Notes: generated by a model not told the origin, from the letters alone. Positions 1-8,764 are shown, counted from the first letter of the stretch. The stretch is DNA of 64,000 bases from Bradyrhizobium lablabi (GCF_018131005.1 NZ_JAFCJK010000003.1:186001-250000), one strand, 5' to 3'. Made by a program: numbers and translations.

Positions 1-318
1 CTGCTGCTTGCAGCGCAGGCGGGCTTTGCGTTCGCTCACGATCACAATCATCCCGAGCTTAACGAGTGGTATCGATCGCTGCAGTCCCGCAAGGGACCGT
101 GCTGCGGCGGCCCTGACGAGGACGCCACATCGCTGAACGATCTGCAGTGGCGCACCAAGGGCAAGACCTTCGAGGTGTTCGTCGAAGGCGGATGGGTCGA
201 CGTGCCGGAAGAGGCGATCGTCAACGTGCCGAACGTCACCGGCACCGCGAAAGTCTGGCTCTATCACTTCAACGGTATGCCGGTGGTCCGGTGCTTCATG
301 CCGGGGATGATGGGGTGA
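1..318 (+). CDS. small exported protein of prophage-like region (5' partial)
   Basis: The reading frame is open from the first base of the window and ends at TGA 316-318, so the N-terminus lies outside. The visible start (LLLAAQAGFAFAHDHNHPEL) resembles the end of a signal peptide followed by a His-rich mature N-terminus. The mature part contains KGPCCGGPDE (paired Cys) and ends in an RCFMPGMMG tail. I do not recognise a named family and infer an exported protein. Its stop overlaps the start of the next gene (TGATG), which implies translational coupling. Because it lies with HNH-type proteins beside a tRNA, a prophage origin is likely, but function is unknown. Confidence 0.7.
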   Translation: MLLAAQAGFAFAHDHNHPELNEWYRSLQSRKGPCCGGPDEDATSLNDLQWRTKGKTFEVFVEGGWVDVPEEAIVNVPNVTGTAKVWLYHFNGMPVVRCFMPGMMG

Positions 319-764
319 TGAGCACGATCGACGACTACCTGATCTTGCAGGTGGACGGCCTGATCTTCTCCCGCACCATCCGCGATTTAAACGCGCTCGA
401 CGACTACTTCCCGAAGCTCGAGCCGCGCCACTTCCTGCACGGCTATTGGTGGCTCGCGTCGTTTCGTGGTGCGCCGGTCGCGTTCGCCGGCCTCGTGCCA
501 ATGACGCCGTTCGAGGGCGTCGGCTACCTGAAGCGCTGCTATGTGAAGGCCGATCATCACGGCCACGGCTTGCAGCTGCGCATGCTGGCCGCGCGCGAGG
601 TCAAGGCGCGGCTGCTCGGCTGGACGCAGCTCGTCGCCGAGTGCCGGGCCGACAACGCTCACTGCATCAACAATTTCCGTAAGGCCGGATTTGAGCGGTG
701 CGACCCCGAGCAGCGATGGGGCCAGCCCGGTTCGGCCTACTGGACGAAATCGCTGCGCTCCTGA
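318..764 (+). CDS. GNAT-family N-acetyltransferase
   Basis: 148 residues. The ATG at 318 shares one base with the preceding stop codon, and I prefer it to the upstream in-frame ATG at 147, which would run through the preceding gene. The core LKRCYVKADHHGHGLQLRML matches the GNAT acetyl-CoA pyrophosphate-binding region (usually Q/R-x-x-G-x-G/A), and the C-terminal half has the typical ECRADNAHCINNFRKAGFE segment of GNAT motif B. It should transfer an acetyl group from acetyl-CoA to an amine; the substrate cannot be told. GNAT genes of this size are common among accessory genes of prophages and islands, which fits its neighbours. Confidence 0.8.
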   Translation: MSTIDDYLILQVDGLIFSRTIRDLNALDDYFPKLEPRHFLHGYWWLASFRGAPVAFAGLVPMTPFEGVGYLKRCYVKADHHGHGLQLRMLAAREVKARLLGWTQLVAECRADNAHCINNFRKAGFERCDPEQRWGQPGSAYWTKSLRS

Positions 765-780
765 AAAGGGAAATCCGAAA

Positions 781-1230
781 ATGGCTACTGGGTGCCTGAT
801 GGCGGCTGCCATCTGCGCGGCGCTTGCGCCTGGCGCGCTCAACGATATCGACAAGACGCCGGGCGATGTCCGGACCATGAGCCGGCAGACGATCTGCACG
901 ACGAAGACCACGACCGTGCGCAACGTCACCGCCTCGACGAAGAAAAAGGTCTTCGCGCTCTACGGTCTCACCAACAAGACCGGATGGTGCAAGAAAGCCG
1001 GTTGCGAGGTCGATCATCTGATCTCGCTCGAGCTCGGTGGCAGCAACGACGCCAAGAACCTGTGGCCACAGCCATACGCCGGCGAGTGGAACGCGCATCA
1101 GAAGGACAAGCTTGAGAACAGGCTGCACCGGTTGATCTGCGATGGCACGCTGACGCCGAAAGAGGCGCAGCAGGCGATCGCGAGCGACTGGATCACGGCC
1201 TATAAGAAATTCGTCGCCCCACCAGACTGA
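781..1230 (+). CDS. HNH-like nuclease protein with N-terminal hydrophobic segment
   Basis: 149 residues starting at ATG 781, with an AGGGA ribosome-binding site about 9 nt upstream. Residues 1-20 are hydrophobic (MATGCLMAAAICAALAPGAL), suggesting a signal peptide or anchor. The C-terminal half contains CEVDHLISLELGGSNDAKNL followed by WPQ, which matches the beta-beta-metal pattern of HNH nucleases (DH ... GG ... N). The family is known for metal-dependent DNA cleavage; an exported HNH protein would be unusual, so either the leader is not real or the protein acts outside the cytoplasm. A strong terminator follows at 1257-1295. Probably part of a prophage remnant. Confidence 0.7.
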   Translation: MATGCLMAAAICAALAPGALNDIDKTPGDVRTMSRQTICTTKTTTVRNVTASTKKKVFALYGLTNKTGWCKKAGCEVDHLISLELGGSNDAKNLWPQPYAGEWNAHQKDKLENRLHRLICDGTLTPKEAQQAIASDWITAYKKFVAPPD

Positions 1231-1256
1231 GACCATCGGCGGACCTGCGCTGACTT

Positions 1257-1295
1257 GGCCCCGCTTGCCCTTACCGGGCGGCGGGGCCTTTTTTT
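1257..1295 (+). terminator. rho-independent terminator
   Basis: GGCCCCGC (1257-1264) pairs perfectly with GCGGGGCC (1281-1288). The 16-nt loop folds into an inner GCCC/GGGC hairpin, and seven T residues follow. It ends the HNH-like gene at 781-1230. Confidence 0.9.
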
Positions 1296-1300
1296 GCGTT

Positions 1301-1879
1301 TTAGGCGGCCGCTTGCCAGCTTGCGCCTTTGCGCAAGTTGTCGATCGCCTTCAAGGGTTGAAGATTTGAAAGGGCCCAGCACTCCTTGATCTGCGCCGGG
1401 AGATCAAACGATGACACTGGTCGCCTATGGTCGATGTGCCATTCTGTGCCGTAGTTATCCCACGTCATCCAAGGTTCGAACTGCGCCTCGAGATGGGGCA
1501 CCAGCAACGCCGGATCATAGCCGATCTGTTCCTGCCAGCCCTTCGGTCGTTTGCCGTTCAAGACCTTGGCAAGCCTCTTCCCGATACGCCGCGCGATGAT
1601 GAAGGCAGGATTTTCTTTTCGATATGCGCGCTCTCGGAGGCGCGTCTGTTCAATGATCAGCGCTCTGTTTTCCCGATACCTGGCTTTTGCTCTATCGATG
1701 TGGGCTTCTCGATTTGACGTGTAGTAACGACGCTCCTTGTCGCGATCTCGCAATGAAGACCGGACGGCGTTCCTTGCAGTCCGGCGGCAAGGCTTGCAGA
1801 TACGCCGCTGATGTTCAAAACAGTCAGCCGGCAGACATTGGGCGCAGGTCCGGCAGGTTTTGATTTTCGGGCGAATCAT
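1301..1879 (-). CDS. phage-type HNH endonuclease with Cys knuckles
   Basis: 192 residues. The N-terminus has CxxC-type knuckles (C9/C12, C15, C20, C28/C31) likely to bind zinc. The middle is a long Arg/Lys-rich helical segment. The C-terminus has an HNH core, TEWHIDHRRPVSSFDL (D150-H151), followed by WALSNLQPLKAIDN, as in phage HNH endonucleases found near packaging genes. It should nick or cut DNA with a divalent metal. It converges on the HNH-like gene across the terminator at 1257-1295. Local base composition is less GC-rich than the flanking core genes, in keeping with phage origin. Confidence 0.8.
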   Translation of the reverse strand: MIRPKIKTCRTCAQCLPADCFEHQRRICKPCRRTARNAVRSSLRDRDKERRYYTSNREAHIDRAKARYRENRALIIEQTRLRERAYRKENPAFIIARRIGKRLAKVLNGKRPKGWQEQIGYDPALLVPHLEAQFEPWMTWDNYGTEWHIDHRRPVSSFDLPAQIKECWALSNLQPLKAIDNLRKGASWQAAA

Positions 1880-2013
1880 CGTGGCAATATTACCCGAATT
1901 TTGGGGAAACCGCGTAGGAAGCCCGTGGGTGCGTTATTTCCATGTCCCCCGTTGTGGAGTAGCGGGGCGATCCCGGGAACGTATGGGAGCGCCGGAATCC
2001 TGCGGGAATGGGC

Positions 2014-2048
2014 TGGCTAACCCGGTTGGCTAACCGTGCTGGCTAACC
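2014..2048. repeat. three tandem TGGCTAACC repeats, 13-bp period
   Basis: TGGCTAACC occurs at 2014-2022, 2027-2035 and 2040-2048, each exactly 13 bp after the last with a different 4-bp filler. The array lies between the prophage-like HNH gene and the 3' end of tRNA-Glu. Iteron or recombinase arm-site roles are possible; neither is shown. Confidence 0.8.
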
Positions 2049-2053
2049 GTCCT

Positions 2054-2079
2054 ATAGCGCTTTGATCGCGCTATTTTTT
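2054..2079 (+). terminator. hairpin with T-run, + orientation
   Basis: ATAGCGC (2054-2060) pairs with GCGCTAT (2068-2074) over a 7-nt loop and runs into six T residues. It reads toward the 3' end of the oppositely oriented tRNA gene and may block read-through from the prophage-like side. No + strand gene immediately precedes it. Confidence 0.55.
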
Positions 2080-2153
2080 GGCGCTCCCTAGGGGAATCGA
2101 ACCCCTGTTTCAGCCTTGAGAGGGCCGCGTCCTAACCGCTAGACGAAGGGAGC
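2079..2153 (-). tRNA. tRNA-Glu (anticodon CTC)
   Basis: Read on the minus strand, the 75-nt gene begins GCTCCCT and ends AGGGAGC-G-CCA with encoded CCA. Acceptor stem 2147-2153 pairs with 2083-2089. The anticodon loop is CTCTCAA with CTC at 2118-2120 (complement), and the T-arm contains GGTTCGATTCC. The sequence closely follows the bacterial tRNA-Glu consensus. tRNA genes are common phage integration targets, which fits the phage-like genes next to its 3' end. Confidence 0.97.
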
Positions 2154-2663
2154 GTTGAGACCTCAGGCAATAGCCTTGAAATTCGCCTGCCGCAAGATGG
2201 CTTGTGCGTTGCGGTGGGGTTTTGTCACGTGATGCTTTACGGCTGTGGGCATTTTTTCGGCACGGAATGCCGCCATGTGGCCCGCCAAAGCCCGTACGCC
2301 CTCTCCCCAGCGCGAAATGCCTGGCCCAGGGGTGGAGCCAATCCGTGCCCACAGCCGCGAGTCGCCTCTCGTGCGTGGCGCGGGGCGGTCAGGACGGCCC
2401 TGCTTTTGACAAACGGCAGTGCAGGATAGCAAACTGTGAGTCATCTCCACCCCGGCGTCTGAATTCGCAGCACCGTCGCGCTGCGCCAGCCGGCGCCAAG
2501 GAGCGAAAAGGAGGGCTTGGAGCAACGCGCGAACTTGGCGCATCAGCAAATTTGTTCACGAGAAAATCTTGGCAAACAAAAAACAGCGCGGCTGCTGGCG
2601 AGTGGAAGTGTGTTCCGCCCTGCGCCGCATCGGTCAATAGCTTAGGCAGAGCGAGGACAGACC
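2154..2663. other. 510-bp intergenic region, no gene recognised
   Basis: Between the tRNA and the molybdenum hydroxylase operon. Open frames here have no recognisable motif and look like chance frames of GC-rich DNA. The region should hold the tRNA promoter (near 2154-2200, minus strand) and the promoter of the operon starting at 2664. A TTGACA hexamer occurs near 2407, but without a good -10 partner. Confidence 0.6.
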
Positions 2664-3116
2664 ATGATCAAGATGAAAATCAACGGCCAGGAACAGAATT
2701 GGGACGGCGACCCCGATCTTTCGCTGCTCTGGTATCTCCGTGACGAAGCCGGACTGACCGGCACCAAATTCGGTTGCGGCCAGGCGCTGTGCGGTGCCTG
2801 CACCGTGATCGTCGACAAGCAGGCGGTGCGCGCCTGCATCACCTCGGTCTCCGACGTGGTCGGGCGCGAAGTCACCACCATCGAAGGCCTGCACCCGACC
2901 GGGGATCATCCGGTCCAGAAGGCGTGGCGCCAGATGAACGTTCCGCAGTGCGGCTATTGCCAGGTCGGCCAGATCATGCAGGCGGCGGCGCTATTGAATG
3001 AGACCCCAAAACCCTCGCACGAGCAAATCCGCGAGGCGATGTCGGGCAACATCTGCCGCTGCGGCTGCTACCAGCGCATCGAGAATGCCGTCCACCTCGC
3101 ATCGACGGGAGTGTGA
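2664..3116 (+). CDS. molybdenum hydroxylase [2Fe-2S] small subunit (IorA-like)
   Basis: 150 residues. The plant-type ferredoxin cluster is bound by C38, C43, C46 (FGCGQALCGACTV) and C58. The second, helical [2Fe-2S] cluster is bound by C96/C99 (QCGYCQVGQ) and C131/C133 (ICRCGCYQRI). This is the two-cluster electron-transfer subunit of the xanthine oxidase family, of the short type seen in isoquinoline 1-oxidoreductase and periplasmic aldehyde oxidases. It passes electrons from the molybdenum cofactor in the partner encoded 1 nt downstream. No FAD subunit gene is present, so electrons probably go to a cytochrome or quinone. The substrate is unknown. Confidence 0.93.
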   Translation: MIKMKINGQEQNWDGDPDLSLLWYLRDEAGLTGTKFGCGQALCGACTVIVDKQAVRACITSVSDVVGREVTTIEGLHPTGDHPVQKAWRQMNVPQCGYCQVGQIMQAAALLNETPKPSHEQIREAMSGNICRCGCYQRIENAVHLASTGV

Positions 3117-3117
3117 C

Positions 3118-5433
3118 ATGAACATCCTCACCAATCCCCGCAAGCTTCGCGGCTTCGAGAAGCACGTCAAGGTAGAGAACGTTTCCCGTCGCAGCATCCT
3201 GAAGGGCCTCGGCATCGCCGGCAGCTTCGTGCTCGCCGCGCCCGTGATGTCGCGCCCGGCCTTCGCGTACGAGACCGGCGCCGGCAAGATGCCTCATGGC
3301 GTCGTGATCGACCCGCGCGTATTCGTGGCAATCGCGCCCGACGGCATCGTTACCATCGTGGCACACCGTTCCGAGATGGGAACCGGAGTCCGCACCAGCC
3401 TGCCGCTGGTCGTTGCCGAGGAAATGGATGCCGACTGGTCACGCGTCCGCGTCCAGCAGGCGCATGGCGACGAGGTCAAATTCGGCAACCAGGATACCGA
3501 CGGCTCGCGCAGCACGCGGCACTATTTGATCCCGATGCGCCAGATCGGCGCCTCGGCGCGCTCGATGCTGGAAGCCGCCGCCGCAAAGAAGTGGGGCGTG
3601 CCGGCGACCGAAGTGAAGGCGCAAAACCACGAGGTCGTTCACAGCGCGAGCGGACGCCGCATCGGCTTCGGCGATCTTGCCGCCGACGCCGCCAAGGAAT
3701 CGGTGCCGGGTATCGAGGGCCTCAAGCTCAAGGATCCGAAGAATTTCCGCTATCTCGGCAAGGGCGAGGTCAGCATTGTCGACCTGCGCGACATCACCAC
3801 CGGCAAGGCGCATTATGGCGCCGATGTCCGCCTGCCCGGCCTGAAATACGCCGTGATCGCGCGTCCCCCCGTCACCGGCGGCAAGTTGGTGTCATTTGAT
3901 GGCAGCGCGGCCATGAAGGTGTCGGGCGTCGAGAAAGTGATGGAGGTCAAGGGATGGCCGTGGCCGTCCAAGTTCCAACCGCTCGGCGGTGTGGCGGTGA
4001 TCGCGCGCAACACGGGCGCGGCGATCAAGGGCCGCGACGCGCTGAAGATCGTGTGGGATGATGGCGCCAACGGCAAATATGACTCTGTGGCTTATCGTGC
4101 CTCACTCGAGGAAGCCGCGCGAAAACCCGGCCTCGTCGTGCGTAAGGAAGGAGATGTCGAGGCGGCGCTCAAGAGCGCCGACAAGGTGATCACAGGCGAG
4201 TACTACCTGCCGCACCTCGCCCATGTCAGCATGGAGCCGCCGGTAGCGGTCGCTGACGTCAAGGGCGACCGGGCCGAGATCTGGGCGCCGGTGCAGAGCC
4301 CGGGTGGCACACGCGAGGATGTCGCCAAGACGCTCGGTATCCCCGAGGACAATGTCACCGTCAACGTCACGCTGCTTGGCGGCGGCTTCGGACGCAAATC
4401 GAAATGCGATTTCGCGCTCGAGGCGGCGCTACTGTCGAAGGAGCTCAACGCACCGGTGAAGGTGCAATGGACCCGCGAGGACGACGTTCGTCACGACTTC
4501 CTGCACACGGTCTCGGTGGAACGGATCGAGGCGGGCCTCGACAAGAACGGCAAGGTGATCGCCTGGCGGCACCGCAGCGTGGCGCCGACCATCGCCTCGA
4601 CCTTCGCGGCCGGTGCTAACCACGCGGCCCCCTTCGAACTGGGCATGGGCCTGATCGACAATCCTTTCGAGATTGCGAACCTGCAATGCGAGAATCCGGA
4701 AGCCGCTGCGTTCACGCGCATCGGCTGGTTCCGCTCGGTGTCGAACATCCCGCGCGCCTTTGCGGTGCAGTCGATGGTGGCGGAAATCGCGCATGCGACA
4801 GGCCGCGACCCGAAGGATATGCTGCTGGAACTGATTGGGTCGCCACGGATCGTCAACTTGTCCTCGGTGAAGGATCCCTGGAACTATGGCGAGCCCTACG
4901 ACAGTTACCCGATCGACACCGCGCGGCTGCGAAAAGTGGTCGAACTCGTCGCCGAAAAGGGCGGCTGGGGGCGCACGGTGCCGAAGGGCCATGGCCTCGG
5001 CATCGCGGTGCATCGCAGCTTCGTGAGCTACATCGCGAGCATCGTCGAGGTGGCGGTCAGCGAAAAGGGCCAGCTTACGGTGCCGCGGGTGGACACCGCG
5101 ATCGATTGCGGCACCTACATCAACCCGGAGCGCATCCAATCGCAAATCGAAGGGGCCGCAATCATGGGCTTGAGTCTCGCCAAGTATGGCGAGATCTCTT
5201 TCAAGGACGGCAAGGTGGAGCAGGGCAATTTTGACGATTTCCCGGTGATCCGAATCGACGAATCTCCTGCCGTGACCAACGTCTACATCGTGCCTCCGGG
5301 TCCGGACACGCCACCGAGCGGCGTCGGCGAACCCGGCGTGCCGCCGTTCGCACCGGCCCTGATCAATGCGATCTTTGCCGCGACCGGAAAGCGTTTGCGC
5401 GCACTCCCGATCGGCAAGCAACTGGAGACTTGA
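3118..5433 (+). CDS. Tat-exported molybdopterin-binding hydroxylase large subunit (IorB-like)
   Basis: 771 residues from ATG 3118, one base after the stop of the small subunit. The N-terminus contains a twin-arginine leader ([20 protein letters not shown]), so the folded cofactor-loaded enzyme should be exported with its partner. Motifs include [14 protein letters not shown] (molybdopterin-binding) and, near the C-terminus, [15 protein letters not shown], with the Glu that acts as base in xanthine oxidase-family enzymes. The family hydroxylates aldehydes or N-heterocycles using water. IorB-type proteins are a known single-polypeptide form carrying both Mo domains. The exact substrate cannot be read from sequence. 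Confidence 0.92.
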   Translation: MNILTNPRKLRGFEKHVKVENVSRRSILKGLGIAGSFVLAAPVMSRPAFAYETGAGKMPHGVVIDPRVFVAIAPDGIVTIVAHRSEMGTGVRTSLPLVVAEEMDADWSRVRVQQAHGDEVKFGNQDTDGSRSTRHYLIPMRQIGASARSMLEAAAAKKWGVPATEVKAQNHEVVHSASGRRIGFGDLAADAAKESVPGIEGLKLKDPKNFRYLGKGEVSIVDLRDITTGKAHYGADVRLPGLKYAVIARPPVTGGKLVSFDGSAAMKVSGVEKVMEVKGWPWPSKFQPLGGVAVIARNTGAAIKGRDALKIVWDDGANGKYDSVAYRASLEEAARKPGLVVRKEGDVEAALKSADKVITGEYYLPHLAHVSMEPPVAVADVKGDRAEIWAPVQSPGGTREDVAKTLGIPEDNVTVNVTLLGGGFGRKSKCDFALEAALLSKELNAPVKVQWTREDDVRHDFLHTVSVERIEAGLDKNGKVIAWRHRSVAPTIASTFAAGANHAAPFELGMGLIDNPFEIANLQCENPEAAAFTRIGWFRSVSNIPRAFAVQSMVAEIAHATGRDPKDMLLELIGSPRIVNLSSVKDPWNYGEPYDSYPIDTARLRKVVELVAEKGGWGRTVPKGHGLGIAVHRSFVSYIASIVEVAVSEKGQLTVPRVDTAIDCGTYINPERIQSQIEGAAIMGLSLAKYGEISFKDGKVEQGNFDDFPVIRIDESPAVTNVYIVPPGPDTPPSGVGEPGVPPFAPALINAIFAATGKRLRALPIGKQLET

Positions 5434-5502
5434 GGCGGGCACCATAAAGATGGAACGATAGACGGAAGCAGCCGTTTTCATCGATCTGACAGGAGCGGAT
5501 CG

Positions 5503-5772
5503 ATGAACGCACTTCCCATGACGAACCGGACGCTCGCGGCATCCCTGCTCGCGGGCGTCCTCGCTTTAGGTATCCAGAGCGCCAGCGCTCAGAGCAACGC
5601 GCCATCGAGCACCGCGACAAGGCCCGCCAAGGTGCTGCCGAACCAGACGTCGGTTCCCGGCAACGGCCCGCCGGCGACCACCAGCCAGACCACCGGCGAA
5701 GCCAGCCGTGATCCGACCATCAAGAAGATGAACGACGACGAGAAGCGGAAGGTCGATACCAAAGGCAAATAG
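5503..5772 (+). CDS. small exported hypothetical protein
   Basis: 89 residues. Residues 1-29 form a clear Sec signal peptide ending in QSASAQ. The mature protein is a low-complexity Ser/Thr/Pro/Asn-rich stretch that ends in a charged helix-like tail (IKKMNDDEKRKVDTKGK). No family recognised. It lies 69 nt after the molybdenum enzyme and is followed by a perfect hairpin, so it could be the last gene of that operon or a separate small unit. Confidence 0.65.
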   Translation: MNALPMTNRTLAASLLAGVLALGIQSASAQSNAPSSTATRPAKVLPNQTSVPGNGPPATTSQTTGEASRDPTIKKMNDDEKRKVDTKGK

Positions 5773-5777
5773 AACAA

Positions 5778-5805
5778 GAAGCGGCGGACTTTCATCCGCC
5801 GCTTC
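5778..5805. terminator. hairpin between convergent genes
   Basis: GAAGCGGCGGA (5778-5788) pairs perfectly with TCCGCCGCTTC (5795-5805) across a 6-nt loop. There is no long T-run, but its position between convergent genes suggests a shared terminator. Confidence 0.6.
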
Positions 5806-5836
5806 CCTGCCGAGCCGCTGCTGTCTCGTGTCGCCG

Positions 5837-7564
5837 CTACTTCTTGACGGCAAAGACCCAGACGACGCCTCCTTGCGGCACGTTGTTCTCGAAGCCGGGA
5901 ACCTTGCCCGCGAGCGCATCCTGGATGCGTTGCGCATCGACGCCCCAGCCCGACTGGACCGCGATATATTGCGTGCCGTCCACCTCATAGGAGACCGGCA
6001 TGCCGACGATTCCCGAGTTGGTCTTCTGCTCCCACAGCAACTCGCCGGTCTTGGCGTCGAAGGCACGGAAGTTGCGGTCGTTGGTGCCGCCGGCAAAAAC
6101 GAGATCACCGGCGGTCGCAGTCACCGAGGCGAATAGTTGCGATGTCTTGAAGTTGTGCGACCAGACCTTCTTTCCGGTCGCCGGGTCCCACGCCTGCAAC
6201 TCGCCGAAATGAGTGGCATCGGGGGCCGGCGTCAGTCCGATGTCCTCAGGCTTGGTGCCGAGCCAAAGCTGGCCGGGGACCAGCGGCTCTTTCTCGCCGG
6301 TGAAGCCGCCGCAGAAATTCTCGTTGGCGGGAACGTAGACGAGCTTGGTGTTTTGGCTGTAAGCCGCCGACGGCCAGTCCTTGCCGCCCCATAGCGACGG
6401 ACAGAACTCGACCCGTTTGCCCATCACCGGCTTGTGCGCGGGATCGACGATCGGCCGGCCGGTCTCGGCTTCGATGCCCTTCCAGACATTGGTCTTAACG
6501 AATGGCCAGCCGGTGACGTAGTTGACCTTGTCAGCCTTGCGCTCCAGCACCCAGAAGATCGCATCGCGGCCCGGATGGATCAGGCTCTTGAACGAACGCC
6601 CGTCGCGCTGCAGGTCGATCAACATCGGCGCCTCGACCTCGTCCCAGTCCCAGGAATCGTTCTGGTGATACTGGAAGTGGGTCTTGATCTTGCCGGTCTC
6701 GGGATCGAGACCAAGCACGGAGCTGGTGTAGAGATTGTCGCCGGCGTGGGCTGATCCCGGCCACGGCGCGGCGTTGCCGACACCCCAGTAGACCGTCTTG
6801 GTATCCTTGTCGTAGTTGCCGGTCATCCAGGCCGATCCACCGCCCGACTTCCAGTCGTCACCGCTCCAGGTCTCATGGCCCGGCTCGCCTTCGCCGGGAA
6901 TGGTAAAGGTGCGCCACAATTCCTTGCCGCTGTCGGCATCGTAGGCGACGACGTAGCCGCGCACGCCGAACTCACCGCCGGAACCGCCGACGATCACCTT
7001 GCCGTCGACCACCAGCGGCATCAGCGTCAGGTATTGCCCCTTCTTGTAGTCCTGCACCTTGGTGTCCCACAGCACCTTACCGGTTTTGGCGTCGAGCGCG
7101 ACGACATGGTCGTCCGTGGTGGCGAGATAGAGCTTGTCCTGCCAAAGGCCGACGCCGCGGCTGGTCGGGTGCAGCTGGAACAGGTCGTCAGGGAGCTGCC
7201 GCTTGTAGCGCCAATATTCCTCGCCGGTCTTGGCGTTGAGCGCGATGACCTGCCCCGTCGGGGTCGCGACGAACATCACGCCATTGTTGACGATCGGCGG
7301 CGCTTCGTGGCCCTCGATCACGCCGGTGGAGAAGGTCCACACGGGTACCAGGTTCTTGACGTTGGAGGTGTTGATCTGGGTGAGCGGACTATAGCCCTGT
7401 CCGTCGTAGGTCCGGCGATAGAGCATCCAGTTGCCGGGTTCGGGATTTTCGAGACGTGCTGCCGTTACCGGGCTGTAGTTTTCGATCGGCCCTGCGACGG
7501 CGTAAGTCGAGACGAGGCATGTGAACGCGACACAATTCGACAATAACCACTGTTTCCTGCTCAT
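5837..7564 (-). CDS. PQQ-dependent alcohol dehydrogenase-type quinoprotein
   Basis: 575 residues with a Sec signal peptide (about 1-24, cleavage after AVA) and an eight-bladed propeller rich in W-docking motifs (VALDAKTGKVLW). Candidate metal ligands are E198 (GGEFGVRG) and N264 (GVGNAAPW). Catalytic Asp is D306 in SWDWDEV, with a second Asp (D308) two residues on, the pattern tied to lanthanide binding in XoxF and ExaF. The vicinal Cys-Cys found in many relatives is replaced by HPTSRG at 132-137. No cytochrome c domain is fused. A Rieske protein gene lies 66 nt upstream on the same strand, so the two may be co-transcribed and transfer electrons in the periplasm. Confidence 0.9.
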   Translation of the reverse strand: MSRKQWLLSNCVAFTCLVSTYAVAGPIENYSPVTAARLENPEPGNWMLYRRTYDGQGYSPLTQINTSNVKNLVPVWTFSTGVIEGHEAPPIVNNGVMFVATPTGQVIALNAKTGEEYWRYKRQLPDDLFQLHPTSRGVGLWQDKLYLATTDDHVVALDAKTGKVLWDTKVQDYKKGQYLTLMPLVVDGKVIVGGSGGEFGVRGYVVAYDADSGKELWRTFTIPGEGEPGHETWSGDDWKSGGGSAWMTGNYDKDTKTVYWGVGNAAPWPGSAHAGDNLYTSSVLGLDPETGKIKTHFQYHQNDSWDWDEVEAPMLIDLQRDGRSFKSLIHPGRDAIFWVLERKADKVNYVTGWPFVKTNVWKGIEAETGRPIVDPAHKPVMGKRVEFCPSLWGGKDWPSAAYSQNTKLVYVPANENFCGGFTGEKEPLVPGQLWLGTKPEDIGLTPAPDATHFGELQAWDPATGKKVWSHNFKTSQLFASVTATAGDLVFAGGTNDRNFRAFDAKTGELLWEQKTNSGIVGMPVSYEVDGTQYIAVQSGWGVDAQRIQDALAGKVPGFENNVPQGGVVWVFAVKK

Positions 7565-7630
7565 GAGATGCTACCTCCCTAATCTGGTTGTTTTTTCAGT
7601 TCTAGGTCGTGCAGAAATCCCGATGCGGCC

Positions 7631-8278
7631 TCATCCTCCCTGCTGGGCGCCCACCTTTCCGACGAACGTTGCTGCGACAGTGATTGCGCCGTCCGCGATC
7701 GCGAGCGGCAATGCTGCCAGGCGCCGCGGCGCCGGCCCGAATACGACCTGCGCATTCTGCCGCGGGTCGTATTCGGAATTGTGGCACATGCATTTGAGGA
7801 CGGCCTTGTCGCCCTGCTCCTGCTTGACCCAGGCGGTGATCGGGCAACCGGCGTGCGTGCAGATGACGGAATAGCCGACGATGCCGTCGGCGGCGCGCGC
7901 GCGCGTGTCGTCGTCGAGTTCGTTCGGGTCGAGCTTGACGATGACGACCTCGTTCAGTCGCGAACCTTTGCGCACGACCGACGTTTTCGGATCTTTCGGC
8001 CAGGCGCGCAGCGGTGGCCCGCCGAGCTTCAGGTCATCCGGCTTGATGACTTCGCCCGCCTTGTCGCCTTCGGCGCGAACCAGCAGATCGGCCTTTTGCG
8101 GCCGCTCATTGCTGCCCGGCTGTTCGTCTTCGGCAACGACGGGCTCGTTTGTCGCGAGGCAGGCGCAACCCGCGAGCGCGCTCAACAACAGCGTCCGCCG
8201 CGTGGGGTCTGCGCTTGGAACCACCCGTCTTGATTCATCGATCTGTTCGATCGAAGCGCTGAGGTTGGACTCCGACAT
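7631..8278 (-). CDS. Tat-exported Rieske [2Fe-2S] protein
   Basis: 215 residues. Cluster motifs are CTHAGC (C140, H142, C145) and CMCHNSEYDP (C163, H166), the standard Rieske pair with two Cys and two His ligands plus the C145/C165 disulfide pair typical of bc1-type Rieske proteins. A twin-arginine-like leader (PTRRTLLLSALAGCACLA) lies at about 25-42, so the cluster domain is probably anchored or exported by Tat. No cytochrome b or c1 genes adjoin, so this is not the main bc1 operon. The PQQ dehydrogenase gene follows on the same strand, suggesting a dedicated electron path; that link is inference. Confidence 0.88.
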   Translation of the reverse strand: MSESNLSASIEQIDESRRVVPSADPTRRTLLLSALAGCACLATNEPVVAEDEQPGSNERPQKADLLVRAEGDKAGEVIKPDDLKLGGPPLRAWPKDPKTSVVRKGSRLNEVVIVKLDPNELDDDTRARAADGIVGYSVICTHAGCPITAWVKQEQGDKAVLKCMCHNSEYDPRQNAQVVFGPAPRRLAALPLAIADGAITVAATFVGKVGAQQGG

Positions 8279-8414
8279 GGCTCAAGCTGAACGTGCAACT
8301 CAGCCGAAAAGATGGCGGCAGACAATCTCGACGGCAAACGCAGGTGCAATATATGCTTTGGATACTTTGCACTCTTGGGTTGATCAGCCGCCCAGGTTCG
8401 CGATTGCTTAGGTG

Positions 8415-8750
8415 TCAGGGCTCGCTGACGAATGTCAGCCGGCCGGCCGGCTTCAGCGTCTTTGTATCGAACGTGCGGATCTCGGTTGCACCGCCTATAT
8501 CAAGTGTCACCACCAGCCGATCGCCGGCGACGCCGGTCGAGACGATGCGGGCGCCCTTCGGCAGCGCAGCGGCGACGTCGGTTACCGATGCGGGGCTTCC
8601 CTCGCCGCGATAAAGGCGGTAGCCGATAGCTGTCAGCACGACCGCCACCGCCAGCGCTGAGGTCAGGCCCGCGATCAGCATCATGCGTCGCACCCGCGCG
8701 ATCAGCGCAGCCTGTTCGGGGGTCGGTTCAGTCACGGCGGTGTCGGTCAT
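8415..8750 (-). CDS. small single-pass inner-membrane protein
   Basis: 111 residues from the second of two adjacent ATGs (8753 is the alternative). One transmembrane helix (about 25-46, LIAGLTSALAVAVVLTAIGY) is followed by a small periplasmic beta-rich domain (GDRLVVTLDIGGATEIRTFD). This matches a conserved uncharacterised alphaproteobacterial membrane protein family seen beside RluA-family genes. Divergently transcribed from the pseudouridine synthase gene, with only 14 nt between starts, so the promoters must overlap. Confidence 0.75.
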   Translation of the reverse strand: MTDTAVTEPTPEQAALIARVRRMMLIAGLTSALAVAVVLTAIGYRLYRGEGSPASVTDVAAALPKGARIVSTGVAGDRLVVTLDIGGATEIRTFDTKTLKPAGRLTFVSEP

Positions 8751-8764
8751 CACAAGGCTTTCTT

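Noticed and set aside
2204..2743. 179-codon frame in the gap after the tRNA
   Set aside because: No start signal, no motif, and it runs into the well-supported IorA-like gene in another frame.
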